Assembly (NCBI GenBank): GCA_964633285.1
Contig: CAZWGA010000014.1
Span: 35,079-99,078, forward strand
Origin: 20CM-2-55-15 sp964633285
GTDB lineage: Bacteria > Acidobacteriota > Terriglobia > 20CM-2-55-15
Reading direction: 5' to 3'
Length of the DNA: 64,000 bases
The notes below the pieces were generated by a model, which saw only the letters and a list, made by a program, of their open reading frames with translations, was not told where the DNA came from and did not search any database. How positions within the stretch are numbered: position 1 is the first letter of the stretch; each line of letters begins with the position of its first letter. Shown here in pieces: positions 25,254 to 33,849 of the stretch. Made by a program: the position numbers and the translations under genes.

Positions 25254-27002
25254 GTGTCAACGCGTTATTGGATCTTCAGCCCGATCCACGATATTGCGTT
25301 CGTCCTTTTGACTCCGATTCCTATTCTCGCCGCGTTTGCGCTGGCACAGCGTGGCGGCTGGATGGATGGCCTTCTCACGTTCGGACTCGCCCTGGCGATG
25401 GCGCATTATCTGCCGGGCATTCTTCGAGCCTATGGCGACAAAGCGCTCTTCCGCCGATTCAGACTGCGCCTGATCGTCGCGCCGCTGTTTCTGATTTCAA
25501 TCACGACATGGTTCGCCTATCTGAATCTGCACGTTGTCATTTTCCTGGCGCTCCTGTGGGGACAGTGGCATTGGATGATGCAGGTTTATGGCTTCGCCCG
25601 CATCTATGATGCAAAAGCGGAACCGGCGGCCAGAACTCCGGCGTGGCTCGATCAGTCGATTTGCCTTTTATGGTTTGGGATGTGCGTCTTCGTCCTGAAT
25701 AACGATCTACCCAGCTACGTTACGCGATTCTACGAAAGTGGCGGGCCGCGTATCCCGCCCGAAACGTTTGCATGGTTATCGCGAGTCTGGCTGGCTGCCA
25801 CGGCCGCGGCGACCATCTACTATGCGGTTCATGCGCTTTCTGCGATCCGCGCCGGCAAAATCCCTAATCCCTTGAAGTTTGTTTTCATCGCCGCAACATT
25901 TCTCTATCTGAGATACACGGTGTCTATGATGGAACGGCCGCTCATGGGCCTGGTCATGTTTGAGTCGTGGCACGACGTTCAGTATCTGGCGATTGTGTGG
26001 TTGTTCAACCTGAGCCGGGCACGAAAGAATCCGGAGGCGGGACCGTTCATCAGATTTTTGTTTCGGCCAAAAGCCATTCTTGTTTTTGTCTACGTCGCCG
26101 TTTGCCTCGCGTTCGGATCATTGGCTCATGCATGGAGTCTGTTTGAGGACAAGGCCATTGTGCGGATTGCCCTCTCCATCGTCACGTCCGCGGGACTGCT
26201 TCATTACTACCTCGACGGCTTTATCTGGAAGATCCGCGAAACCGAAACCCGCAGCGCTCTCGGTGTTCAAGCGGGAACGGAGCGCAAAGAAATCATCCCG
26301 GCGCTGCCGGTCGCCTGGTCGCCTTTGATACGTCACGCCGTTCTCTGGTTGCTGTTTGTCATTCCCGCGGCGCTGTTGTTCGCCGCGGAATCCAAAGGAA
26401 GCGTGGCGACGCCGCTTCAGATTTATGAAAACGTGGCTGAGGCTTTTCCAAAGTCCGCCATGGCGAATTACCAGCTCGGCCGGGAATTGCAGGATCAGGG
26501 ACGCCTGCGCGAAGCGCGGGCGCGGTACGAGCAGGCGCTGGCGGCAGCACCTCATTTGCTGCCCGCGCACATTTATCTGGGCGTTCTGCTGACAGATCAG
26601 CGCGAACTCGCGTCAGCGCGAACCCACTTCGAATATGCGTTGAGTGTGGATCCCAATAACGCCGAAGTGCATAACAATTTCGGGATCGTTCTCGACGAAC
26701 AGGGTGACCTTGCGAATGCGCGCACGCATCTCGAACGTTCGATCGCTCTGGACCCTCAGTATGCGCTGGCTCACAGCAATCTGGGGTCGCTGCTTGCCAA
26801 ACAGGACGATCTCGCGGGCGCCGTGAGTCAACTCGAGCAGGCGCTCCAACTCGATTCCGATCAATTCCTCGCTCATAACACCTTGGGCGAGGTGCTTCTG
26901 AAGCAGGGCAAAACCGCGAATGCCAAAACGCATTTCGAGCAGGCGCTGCGAATCAATCCGGATTATGATGTCGCGCGAAAGAATCTCGACAACATCAAAT
27001 AG
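25254..27002 (+). CDS. Polytopic membrane protein with C-terminal TPR repeats
   Basis: A 582-residue protein with a GTG start at 25254. The first ~380 residues hold nine or ten hydrophobic helices; the last ~185 residues are about five tetratricopeptide repeats (for example AMANYQLGRELQDQGRLREA, AEVHNNFGIVLDEQGDLANA, ALAHSNLGSLLAKQDDLAGA). TPRs normally bind partner proteins, so the protein may be a membrane platform. The membrane part is not a family I can name. It starts 15 bases after the terminator and converges on the polysaccharide operon. No ribosome-binding site stronger than GGTAAG is visible. Confidence 0.8.
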   Translation: MSTRYWIFSPIHDIAFVLLTPIPILAAFALAQRGGWMDGLLTFGLALAMAHYLPGILRAYGDKALFRRFRLRLIVAPLFLISITTWFAYLNLHVVIFLALLWGQWHWMMQVYGFARIYDAKAEPAARTPAWLDQSICLLWFGMCVFVLNNDLPSYVTRFYESGGPRIPPETFAWLSRVWLAATAAATIYYAVHALSAIRAGKIPNPLKFVFIAATFLYLRYTVSMMERPLMGLVMFESWHDVQYLAIVWLFNLSRARKNPEAGPFIRFLFRPKAILVFVYVAVCLAFGSLAHAWSLFEDKAIVRIALSIVTSAGLLHYYLDGFIWKIRETETRSALGVQAGTERKEIIPALPVAWSPLIRHAVLWLLFVIPAALLFAAESKGSVATPLQIYENVAEAFPKSAMANYQLGRELQDQGRLREARARYEQALAAAPHLLPAHIYLGVLLTDQRELASARTHFEYALSVDPNNAEVHNNFGIVLDEQGDLANARTHLERSIALDPQYALAHSNLGSLLAKQDDLAGAVSQLEQALQLDSDQFLAHNTLGEVLLKQGKTANAKTHFEQALRINPDYDVARKNLDNIK

Positions 27003-27017
27003 CCGTTGTTGGTGGTT

Positions 27018-27965
27018 CTATTCAAACCATTGCTCGAGCACTCTCGAATCGATTCTTCGCTTTGCCTGAATCGTTTTCCGTTTACGCAACAAGCGCGGGA
27101 AATTCCTGACAACATAAAACAACGCTGGAATCGACGCCCACTCCCGAAGTAACACGAATCCAATCACGGCCGCGTCACGCTTCGTGATTTGCCAAAAGTC
27201 GCGCCGGTACAGGTTCGCAGTCATATTGTTGATTCGCAGGAGGAATCGGTTTTTCACCGAGTGATAATTGATTTCTTTCGGCAATCCGCGGCGGCGTTCG
27301 GGCGTAACGCGGCGGCGATGCCGCGCAATCGCCGCCGGCACGTAGATGGAATTCCAGCCGAGCAGGCGGCAACGCCACGCTAGATCCGCATCTTCACGAT
27401 AGGCAAAAAAATCTTCATCGAAGTACTGGCCGGCAATCGCGGCGGTTTCGAGCGCCTCACGGCGGTATATCGCGGCAGCGCCGCTCGGTCCGAAGATGTC
27501 TCCAGGTTTGTCGAACTGTCCGGTGTCGCGCTGCTCGCTGCCGCGATCGAGATGCCGCTGAGAGCGCAGCATGACGATGCCCGTGGAATCAATGATGTTT
27601 CCATCCATGCGCATTAACTTGCCGCTCGCCGAAGCCGCATCCGGCCTGGCATCCATTGCGCGCACCAGTTCATCAATGAAATCCGGATTCAGAACCGTAT
27701 CGGGATTGAGGAACAACACATAATCCGACGGGAATCGGCGCGCGAGTTCATTGTGTCCCTTGCAGAAGCCCGTGTTCACCGATGAACGTTCGAGATAGTG
27801 AACATCAAACGGCTCGATCACCTTCAGCGTGCCGTCTGAAGATGCGTTATCGAAGATGTGCGTCTCAAAATCGTGGAAGGTCTGGCGTCGCAGGCTCTCA
27901 AGACAAGCTGCAATATCGGACGCGCTGTTGAAGGTCACAATGTTGACGGCAACTTTTGTCGTCAT
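27018..27965 (-). CDS. Glycosyltransferase family 2 (rhamnosyltransferase-like)
   Basis: A 315-residue GT-A fold transferase. It begins VAVNIVTFNSASDIAACLES, has the nucleotide-sugar site region FDNASSDGT and the metal-binding DxD-like LFLNPDTVLNPDF, and the acceptor-side YREDADLAWRCRLLGW typical of rhamnosyltransferases. The C-terminal helix FVLLREWASIPALFYVVRNF and a basic tail probably lie on the membrane. Its start overlaps the previous glycosyltransferase by 4 bases. Predicted role: extension of a surface polysaccharide or O-antigen. Confidence 0.92.
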   Translation of the reverse strand: MTTKVAVNIVTFNSASDIAACLESLRRQTFHDFETHIFDNASSDGTLKVIEPFDVHYLERSSVNTGFCKGHNELARRFPSDYVLFLNPDTVLNPDFIDELVRAMDARPDAASASGKLMRMDGNIIDSTGIVMLRSQRHLDRGSEQRDTGQFDKPGDIFGPSGAAAIYRREALETAAIAGQYFDEDFFAYREDADLAWRCRLLGWNSIYVPAAIARHRRRVTPERRRGLPKEINYHSVKNRFLLRINNMTANLYRRDFWQITKRDAAVIGFVLLREWASIPALFYVVRNFPRLLRKRKTIQAKRRIDSRVLEQWFE

Positions 27966-28825
27966 GATCCCTTCAGTACTTCCAGCAACGCCTTCCCATA
28001 CGCAACAGCCTGCTTTGGCTTTCCGATCATCCGGCCAATCATTCCGGCGGCGATGGAGGATCGCACCACAGTGGCGCCGGTGATGCCGAAATGTTTTTGC
28101 GCGTAACGCGCCTGGTTCGTGTAATACGCGCGAACAAAATCTTCGTTGCCCATCGCTTCAACGCTATAACCGCCGGCGTGAAGAAATCTTGCGCGGGGAG
28201 CAAAATAGATTTCCCAACCCTTGTCCTTCAGGCGCCGGCAGAAATCGACATCTTCATACCAGGCGGGATGGAAACGTTCGTCGAATCCGCCGGCATCGTC
28301 GAATGCGTCGCGGCGAATCATAAGAGCCGCGCCCGCAGGCTGCTCAACGCTGATCGCCTCTCCTTCAGGGGCAGGCGATCGCCCCGCGCCGGGTAAGGGG
28401 CTGGCGTGACGCCTCCTTCCCAGATTCTCCATAACGATTGAACCCACGGTTGGGAATCGGCGCGGAAGATATTTTTCACCGGCATGTCCGCCAACCGCTC
28501 CCCCGCGCGGCTGTGATTCCATCACGTCTTCGAGACATTGAATGGACCCGGGCAAAACACGAATATCGGGATTGAGAATCAAAAGGTAATTCGTCCGCGT
28601 CTCTTGAAACGCCTGGTTCACGGCGGCCGCAAATCCACGATTGACGCTGTTCCGCACGAAGTTGACACGATTGCGATAGCCTTCCGCCAGTTCCATCGAA
28701 TCGTCCCGGGATGCATTGTCGATGACAAGAACTTCCACATCGGGTGTTGTTGCAAGCACCGACTCGATACACGCGCGCAAAAGATTTCCGGAATTCCAGT
28801 TGATGATGGCGGCCGTACAGTTCAT
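27962..28825 (-). CDS. Glycosyltransferase family 2, with an inserted repeat patch
   Basis: The 287-residue enzyme begins CTAAIINWNSGNLLRAC and has the GT-A features DNASRDDS, NPDIRVLPGS and YEDVDFCRRLKDKGW. Between ENLG and VEQPAGAALM the family normally has a short linker with aromatic residues; here it is RRRHASPLPGAGRSPAPEGE, encoded by palindromic DNA at 28352-28413, so an in-frame insertion is likely. The start at 28825 overlaps the methyltransferase stop by 4 bases; the longer frame is inside that gene. Expected to act on the same glycan as its neighbours. Confidence 0.9.
   Translation of the reverse strand: MNCTAAIINWNSGNLLRACIESVLATTPDVEVLVIDNASRDDSMELAEGYRNRVNFVRNSVNRGFAAAVNQAFQETRTNYLLILNPDIRVLPGSIQCLEDVMESQPRGGAVGGHAGEKYLPRRFPTVGSIVMENLGRRRHASPLPGAGRSPAPEGEAISVEQPAGAALMIRRDAFDDAGGFDERFHPAWYEDVDFCRRLKDKGWEIYFAPRARFLHAGGYSVEAMGNEDFVRAYYTNQARYAQKHFGITGATVVRSSIAAGMIGRMIGKPKQAVAYGKALLEVLKGS
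28352..28413. repeat. Palindromic insert within the GT2 gene
   Basis: GATCGCCT (28352-28359) pairs with AGGCGATC (28373-28380), and GGCGT (28403-28407) with ACGCC (28409-28413). The GC-rich stretch encodes the Pro/Ala/Gly-rich linker of the glycosyltransferase and keeps the frame. Confidence 0.55.
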
Positions 28826-29673
28826 GGCTTCGTCGCAAAGACGAGCATGATATCCAGAGGGTTCACCCGAAACACAAGCCGCGCCGAACCGTTTCCCGAC
28901 GGAATCCACGGAAAATAGCGCGACAAACGATTCAAAATCAGATCCACGCTCGCATATTTGCCGATGGTCGTGATGCTCGATACCTGGAGTCCATTGTCCG
29001 AGAGCAGCCGCGCGATGGTCTTCGGACCGAAGAAGTAATAGTGCTCGGGGATGAATTGTCTCCACTTCGCCTTGAGAAATTTGAACGGCGGTGAATCGAT
29101 GTTCGGCGTTTCGATAACAAGGAGTCCGCCCGGCTTCAGTTTTTCGGATGCGGCGTGAACAAAGCTTCGGGGCGAGTCCACATGTTCGATAACGTGAAAA
29201 CTGGCAACAACATCAAAGCCGGACCACGGCGTGCGTTCGATGATGTCCTGATGGACAGACGCGACTTTGCCGGATGAAGCAGCCAGTTCGGGATTCGGCT
29301 CCACACCATACGCATCAAAGAATTCCCGCGCCACTCGCAGGAAATCACCGCGCGCGCATCCGACTTCAAGCAGTTTCCCGGACGGCTTGATCTTCTGGAT
29401 GAGCTCCAGTCTCCACTTTGCATTCAATACGGCAAGCCGATGTTCTTCTTCGAGTCGCAGTTGTTGAAAGCCGGCATTGGCAGCCTGAAGCTTTGCCGCT
29501 GTTTCGGGCGCCGATTCATGACCAAATGCCAGAGCAGAGCGGCGTGTGCCTACATAACGAAACCCGCAGGTACGGCACTCCACTAAAGGACCATCGAGGC
29601 TGGATGATTCCAGAACAAACCGGGAGTTGTCCGCTCCGCACAAATCACACGGCAGATATCGAGTATCGCTCAT
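28822..29673 (-). CDS. SAM-dependent methyltransferase with N-terminal zinc-ribbon-like segment
   Basis: A 283-residue class I methyltransferase. Two cysteine pairs, CDLC near residue 9 and CRTC near residue 34, form a putative small zinc-binding knuckle, as in several sugar C- or O-methyltransferases of polysaccharide clusters. The SAM motif is LLEVGCARGDFL, followed by acidic VEPNPE and the post-motif FDVVASFHVIEHVDSPRSF. It is directly adjacent (0 bases) to the GMC oxidoreductase gene upstream and overlaps the following GT2 by 4 bases. A sugar-nucleotide or glycan end methylation is likely. Confidence 0.9.
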   Translation of the reverse strand: MSDTRYLPCDLCGADNSRFVLESSSLDGPLVECRTCGFRYVGTRRSALAFGHESAPETAAKLQAANAGFQQLRLEEEHRLAVLNAKWRLELIQKIKPSGKLLEVGCARGDFLRVAREFFDAYGVEPNPELAASSGKVASVHQDIIERTPWSGFDVVASFHVIEHVDSPRSFVHAASEKLKPGGLLVIETPNIDSPPFKFLKAKWRQFIPEHYYFFGPKTIARLLSDNGLQVSSITTIGKYASVDLILNRLSRYFPWIPSGNGSARLVFRVNPLDIMLVFATKP

Positions 29674-31377
29674 TTACGAAACGATGTTCTTCCAGTTCCT
29701 GACCAGATATTCCGCAGTGCGCCATGCAAGCGCCTGAGCGGTGAGTGTGGGATTTCGCGCGCCACTCGTCCCCATGACCGATGCGCCGAGAATGCCGAGA
29801 TTCGGAACTTCATGAGAGAAGCCCCACCGATTGACGACGTTTGTGTCCGGACTATCACCCATCCGCGTGCCGCCGTAGGCGTGTGTGGTGACTGTCATCA
29901 ATCCCACGTCCGGTTTCTGCACTTCGATCGCTCCGGCAGCTCTGTACCACTGTTCCATCTTGTCTTGAATGAAGGTGGAAATCCTGCGTTCGTTTTCTTT
30001 GTACTCCGCAGTGATGCGAATCACCGGAAATCCCAGCGGATCTTTCACGGCGGGATCGAGATCGAGATAGTTGTCTTCATACGGAAGAGTCGTCTTCTGC
30101 AAATACGACGTGTTCTGCCGGTCCGCATTTTCCTTAATGAAGGCTTTCCACTTTGAACCCCACAATGGCGCTCGATTCCAGGTGCTCATGCTCGCGGCGG
30201 CAATGGCGCGGCGCTCGTGGTAGACCCACAGATTTCCACCGCCGATGAAGTCCAGTCCGGAATGGTCAAAATTGTCATCCGCCCAGTTATCCACAGCGAC
30301 GCCCTGCGATGGAGTTCCATACCAGGTATTGATGTTGAACGGAAACAGCGCCGTCACCGCCGCAGTTTGATTGTGACTGAAATAGTGCCTGCCCACCTGG
30401 CCGTGATTGTTCGAAAGTCCCTTGGGAAACGCGGGCGATTTGGACAGCAGAAGCGTCCTCGAGTTTTCGTAGGTGTACGTCGCGAGAAGAACAACGTCGG
30501 CGGGCTGAAAGTATTCCACGCCGTCCTTGATGTAGTTCACACCACTCACTCGTCCATTCTTATCGGCCTCGATCGTCGTGACTCGAGCTTCGGCGACAAT
30601 CTTGAAACGGCCTGTCGCCTGAGCTTTCGGAATCGTGGAAACCGCGGTGGAGCTTTTCGAGTTGATGTGGCAACCACCGCGAGAGCAGTAGCCGTGATAT
30701 GCGCAACCCGGCCTTCCCTGATAGGTCTGGCTTGTAATTGCGGCGGGGCCTGCAAAGGGATGCCAACCCAGAGATCGCGCCGCAGCGGACATCTTTTCGG
30801 TGAAACCCGATCCGCGAAGAGGCGGCATCGGATATTCCCGCCTCCGGGGGCCTTCAAAAATATTTCCACGCTGATCGAGTGTTCCATTGATGTTTCCGGC
30901 CTTACCCGAGATGCCCACTTCGTGTTCCACCTTGTCGTAGTAAGGCTCGAGCTCATCGTAGGCGAGCGGCCAATCTTCCACGGTGGAACCTCTGGGAATT
31001 CGAGACACGCCGTATCGCCGGCGCGTCTCACCGACAACTTTGAAATCCCACGGATTCAAGCGCCAGCTCTGGCCCCAATAGTGAATGGATGTTCCGCCAA
31101 CGGCATTCATCATGGGATGGATCACAGCCCGGGGAGAATTGGGCGATGACGCATTCGGACGATGAGTGGGAATCTCGCCGTTTACTTTTTGAAATTTCGG
31201 CGGCCATCCGCGGCTGTAGCGAAGTTCGTCGGGCGCCATATCGCGTGTACTGACCCAGGGTCCGGCTTCAATGGCGATCACCTCAATCCCGGCTTGAGCG
31301 ATGGGCAGCGCTGCCACGCCGCCGGCTGCGCCCGCTCCAATAATGACGACGCTGGTTTTCTTCAGTGTTGTGGCCAT
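29674..31377 (-). CDS. GMC family oxidoreductase with a three-cysteine cluster
   Basis: This 567-residue flavoenzyme has the FAD motif VVIIGAGAAGGVAALPIA near the N-terminus, the GMC GGTSIHYWG segment (94-102) and the C-terminal GASVMGTSGARNPTLTAQAL. Cysteines C225, C231 and C236 (GCAYHGYCSRGGCHIN) match the [3Fe-4S]-type triplet known in FAD-dependent glucose/gluconate dehydrogenase large subunits, so electrons may pass to the respiratory chain. No small subunit is encoded nearby. No Tat signal is seen. In a polysaccharide operon it may oxidise a sugar or polyol precursor. It starts 90 bases from the next gene upstream, a gap that holds an imperfect hairpin (31407-31451). Confidence 0.88.
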   Translation of the reverse strand: MATTLKKTSVVIIGAGAAGGVAALPIAQAGIEVIAIEAGPWVSTRDMAPDELRYSRGWPPKFQKVNGEIPTHRPNASSPNSPRAVIHPMMNAVGGTSIHYWGQSWRLNPWDFKVVGETRRRYGVSRIPRGSTVEDWPLAYDELEPYYDKVEHEVGISGKAGNINGTLDQRGNIFEGPRRREYPMPPLRGSGFTEKMSAAARSLGWHPFAGPAAITSQTYQGRPGCAYHGYCSRGGCHINSKSSTAVSTIPKAQATGRFKIVAEARVTTIEADKNGRVSGVNYIKDGVEYFQPADVVLLATYTYENSRTLLLSKSPAFPKGLSNNHGQVGRHYFSHNQTAAVTALFPFNINTWYGTPSQGVAVDNWADDNFDHSGLDFIGGGNLWVYHERRAIAAASMSTWNRAPLWGSKWKAFIKENADRQNTSYLQKTTLPYEDNYLDLDPAVKDPLGFPVIRITAEYKENERRISTFIQDKMEQWYRAAGAIEVQKPDVGLMTVTTHAYGGTRMGDSPDTNVVNRWGFSHEVPNLGILGASVMGTSGARNPTLTAQALAWRTAEYLVRNWKNIVS

Positions 31378-31406
31378 GATGATGTGTATTTAAACAGAGA
31401 AACAGC

Positions 31407-31451
31407 CGCAGAAAGGCACAAAAAACATACAAGCGTTTTGTGATTTCTGCG
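31407..31451. repeat. Imperfect inverted repeat of a second family
   Basis: The arms 31407-31423 (CGCAGAAAGGCACAAAA) and 31436-31451 (TTTTGTGATTTCTGCG) pair at about 15 positions with a one-base bulge around a 12-base loop. A related half with GCAAAAAGGCGCAAAGG lies at about 44720-44740. It fills most of the gap between the GMC and DUF1972 genes. Confidence 0.6.
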
Positions 31452-31467
31452 CCGCCTTGCATTGTGG

Positions 31468-32559
31468 CTATTTCTTTGCAATGTTTTTGAAAAGCTCTTC
31501 GTAAGCGTCCGTGACGGCTTCCCAGGAGTACCGGACCGTGGCCCGGTCTCTCGCGGCCGAACGGCATCTTTGAACAAGATGTATGTCCGCAAGCGTCGCT
31601 TGAAGCTGGCGAGCGAGATCCTCGGCATCGCGAAAGAAAAGGCCACAGGTATCGAGTACTTCCCGGTTTTCCGGAGTATCCTTCGCGATCACGCAATTGC
31701 CCACAGCCATCGATTCAATCAATGCGGGATGGGTTCCGCCTACCTCCGTCGCCTGAATATACACGTAGGCATGCGACTGCAATTCGCGATATCCCGTTCC
31801 ATATATCGCTCCTGCAAAACGAACTCGAGAGTCACTGGTCGCTTTCAGCTTTGCGATGTAATCCTGCGCATAGGGCGCGTCACCGACAATCAACAGCTTC
31901 TTATCGGTCCCGGTCTTTTCGAACGCGCGAATGACAAGGTGTGCGTTGTTCTCAGGCTCGAGACGGCTCACATAAAGGAAATACTCGCGAGGGACAACGC
32001 CGAGTTCATCGAGAACTGCCGTGGTGTCCAGCCTCTCAGCGTTCGCGCCATAGGCGATCATGACGGAAGCTTTTCCGTATCGCTCGCGGTAGTAATCGCG
32101 AATCACATCGGCATCCGTCACGACAACATTCGGAAATATCGTGGCGAGATATTCCGACATTCGATAAAACGCTCGCGCAGAAGGACCCCATTTTTTCCGG
32201 AGCCGCTCGATGCCGTCGACATTCAACGCCACGCGTGTGCCGGTCATCCGGGGAATCAATGCAAAAGCGGCATTGGCGGCATTGCACATCAATACGGCAT
32301 CGAATCGCCGGCGGACTGCATGAAGAACCGAAAGAAACGTATGGGCTACGGTATCCAGATGCTTTGTACCGATCGTCGGCAGGATGGCCAGTTTGACGCC
32401 TTTGTACACTTTCTCCGGAAATCGAATGTTGTTCGATCTGCCGTAGACCGTCACGTCGTGGCCGCGGACAACAAGGCGCGTCGAAAGTTCTTCAGCGAAT
32501 GTTTCAAACCCGCCATAGTTTGCAGGAATGCCGCGGGTACCGATGATGGCGAGTTTCAT
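31468..32559 (-). CDS. DUF1972-type glycosyltransferase (GT4-like)
   Basis: The 363-residue enzyme opens with KLAIIGTRGIPANYGGFETFAEEL, the diagnostic DUF1972 start found in rhamnosyl- and other GT-B glycosyltransferases of surface polysaccharide clusters. A second sugar-nucleotide domain with YLYVSRLEPENNAHLVIRA and the GTHPALIESMAVGNCVIAKD segment follow. It is the first gene of the five-gene minus-strand polysaccharide set and is divergent from the M20 peptidase with only 24 bases between starts, so promoters must overlap the coding ends. Confidence 0.92.
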   Translation of the reverse strand: MKLAIIGTRGIPANYGGFETFAEELSTRLVVRGHDVTVYGRSNNIRFPEKVYKGVKLAILPTIGTKHLDTVAHTFLSVLHAVRRRFDAVLMCNAANAAFALIPRMTGTRVALNVDGIERLRKKWGPSARAFYRMSEYLATIFPNVVVTDADVIRDYYRERYGKASVMIAYGANAERLDTTAVLDELGVVPREYFLYVSRLEPENNAHLVIRAFEKTGTDKKLLIVGDAPYAQDYIAKLKATSDSRVRFAGAIYGTGYRELQSHAYVYIQATEVGGTHPALIESMAVGNCVIAKDTPENREVLDTCGLFFRDAEDLARQLQATLADIHLVQRCRSAARDRATVRYSWEAVTDAYEELFKNIAKK

Positions 32560-32583
32560 CGGTCGGGATTATAGTCTAGGACC

Positions 32584-33723
32584 ATGAAAGAGCTTCTGGC
32601 GTACCTCAAGCGCCGGCTTCCCGAAGGACTGAAGTTCCTCGAACAAATGGTCTCCATGGAATCCCCGAGCTTCGATAAGCCGCTCGTGGACAAACTCGTG
32701 CGAGTTGTCGGTGAACGATTCGCCGGAATCGGCGGCGACGTTCAATACCATCGCGCCGAAAAATTCGGCGATCACCTTGTCGCGCGATTCACCGGACAAT
32801 CGTCGGATCGCATTCTTTTGCTGGGTCACACCGACACCGTATGGCCTGCCGGCGAAATCGCGAAACGGCCGTTCACTATTCAAAATGGCCGGGCGTTGGG
32901 TCCCGGAGTGTTCGACATGAAAGCCGGAATCCTTTTGATGTGGATGGCGCTGGATGCGTTGCGCAACAGCGGCGATGGCCTGAAGCGCTCGGTCACTGTT
33001 CTTTTAACGAGCGACGAAGAGGTCGGAAGCAATTCGTCCCGAGAACTCATCGAATCGGAAGCGCGCGCGTCACGCGCCGTTCTGGTCCTTGAGCCGTCTT
33101 TGCCCGGAGGCGCTTTGAAGACATCCCGAAAAGGCGTCGGAAGGTTCACTGTGAAAGCTATCGGACGCGCGGCGCATGCGGGCATTGATCCGGCGAAAGG
33201 TGTGAATGCCATCGAAGAGATTTCCAGGCAAATCATCACGCTTCAAAAAATGACGGATCTCTCTCGTGGAACCACCGTCACCGTGGGAGTCGTGCAGGGT
33301 GGCACTCGTTCCAACGTCGTGCCGGCCGAAGCGGCTGCAGAGATAGATGTCCGCATCACATCCATTGAGGAAGCCGATCGAATCACAAAAGCAATCAAAA
33401 CGCTGGCGCCGGAACTTCGCGATTCACGCCTGGAAATTCGCGGCGCAATCAATCGGCCGCCGATGGAACGCACCATCGAGACCGCGCAACTGTTCGCACT
33501 GGCTAGAAAGATTTCTGCAGATCTGGAGATAAATCTGGAAGAAGGTTCAACAGGCGGCGCTTCCGATGGAAACTTCACATCCGCTCTTGGAATTCCGACC
33601 CTCGATGGACTCGGCGCCATCGGGCATGGAGCCCATGCTGTTGACGAGTGGGTCGATGTGGAATTCCTGCCCCATCGGGCAGCCCTCCTCGCCGGCCTGA
33701 TTAACTCGGTGTCAGAGGCATAA
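32584..33723 (+). CDS. M20 family metallopeptidase (carboxypeptidase G2-like)
   Basis: A 379-residue di-zinc hydrolase. Ligand motifs are GHTDTVWP near residue 80, VFDMKAG with the bridging Asp, the catalytic acid stretch SDEEVGSNSSRELIE, an acidic zinc ligand in LVLEPS, and the C-terminal GAIGHGAHAVDEWVDVEFL histidine region. A dimerisation domain sits between. No signal peptide is seen, so it is probably cytosolic and acts on peptides or N-acyl/N-glutamyl compounds. It is divergent from the DUF1972 gene. Its last codons and stop lie in the left arm of the repeat at 33708-33759. Confidence 0.93.
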   Translation: MKELLAYLKRRLPEGLKFLEQMVSMESPSFDKPLVDKLVRVVGERFAGIGGDVQYHRAEKFGDHLVARFTGQSSDRILLLGHTDTVWPAGEIAKRPFTIQNGRALGPGVFDMKAGILLMWMALDALRNSGDGLKRSVTVLLTSDEEVGSNSSRELIESEARASRAVLVLEPSLPGGALKTSRKGVGRFTVKAIGRAAHAGIDPAKGVNAIEEISRQIITLQKMTDLSRGTTVTVGVVQGGTRSNVVPAEAAAEIDVRITSIEEADRITKAIKTLAPELRDSRLEIRGAINRPPMERTIETAQLFALARKISADLEINLEEGSTGGASDGNFTSALGIPTLDGLGAIGHGAHAVDEWVDVEFLPHRAALLAGLINSVSEA

Positions 33724-33759
33724 ATCAAAAGGAGATTCAGGGAATTTCCCTCTGACACC
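33708..33759. repeat. Inverted repeat overlapping the M20 stop codon
   Basis: GGTGTCAGAGG (33708-33718) pairs perfectly over 11 bases with CCTCTGACACC (33749-33759). The loop includes the stop codon and CAGGGAATTTCCC. The right-arm sequence also occurs at 3964-3974. Confidence 0.75.
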
Positions 33760-33770
33760 CAATTTGTCTT

Positions 33771-33799
33771 TTGACACCCTGATATCCCCTATCTAGAAT
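33771..33799 (+). promoter_or_regulatory. Near-consensus sigma-70 promoter upstream of the DHH phosphoesterase
   Basis: TTGACA (33771-33776) stands 17 bases before TAGAAT (33794-33799), a perfect -35 box, ideal spacing and 5 of 6 bases of the -10 box. Transcription would start about 33806, leaving a leader of roughly 44 bases that folds into the hairpin at 33815-33836. Confidence 0.75.
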
Positions 33800-33814
33800 T
33801 GAAAGGTTGAGCAG

Positions 33815-33836
33815 GCACCTTCAGCGATGAAGGTGC
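33815..33836 (+). promoter_or_regulatory. Terminator-like hairpin in the leader of the DHH phosphoesterase
   Basis: GCACCTTCA and TGAAGGTGC pair perfectly over nine bases around the tetraloop GCGA, followed by ATTTTTATTT and the ATG at 33850. It looks like a leader attenuator or an intrinsic terminator placed between promoter and gene. Confidence 0.65.
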
Positions 33837-33849
33837 ATTTTTATTTCTC

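Noticed and set aside
30217..31149. Plus-strand open frame opposite the GMC oxidoreductase
   Set aside because: Antisense shadow of a well supported gene; composition unlike real proteins here.
31462..32574. Plus-strand open frame of 370 residues opposite the DUF1972 glycosyltransferase
   Set aside because: Same length and span as the real gene; no recognisable domain.
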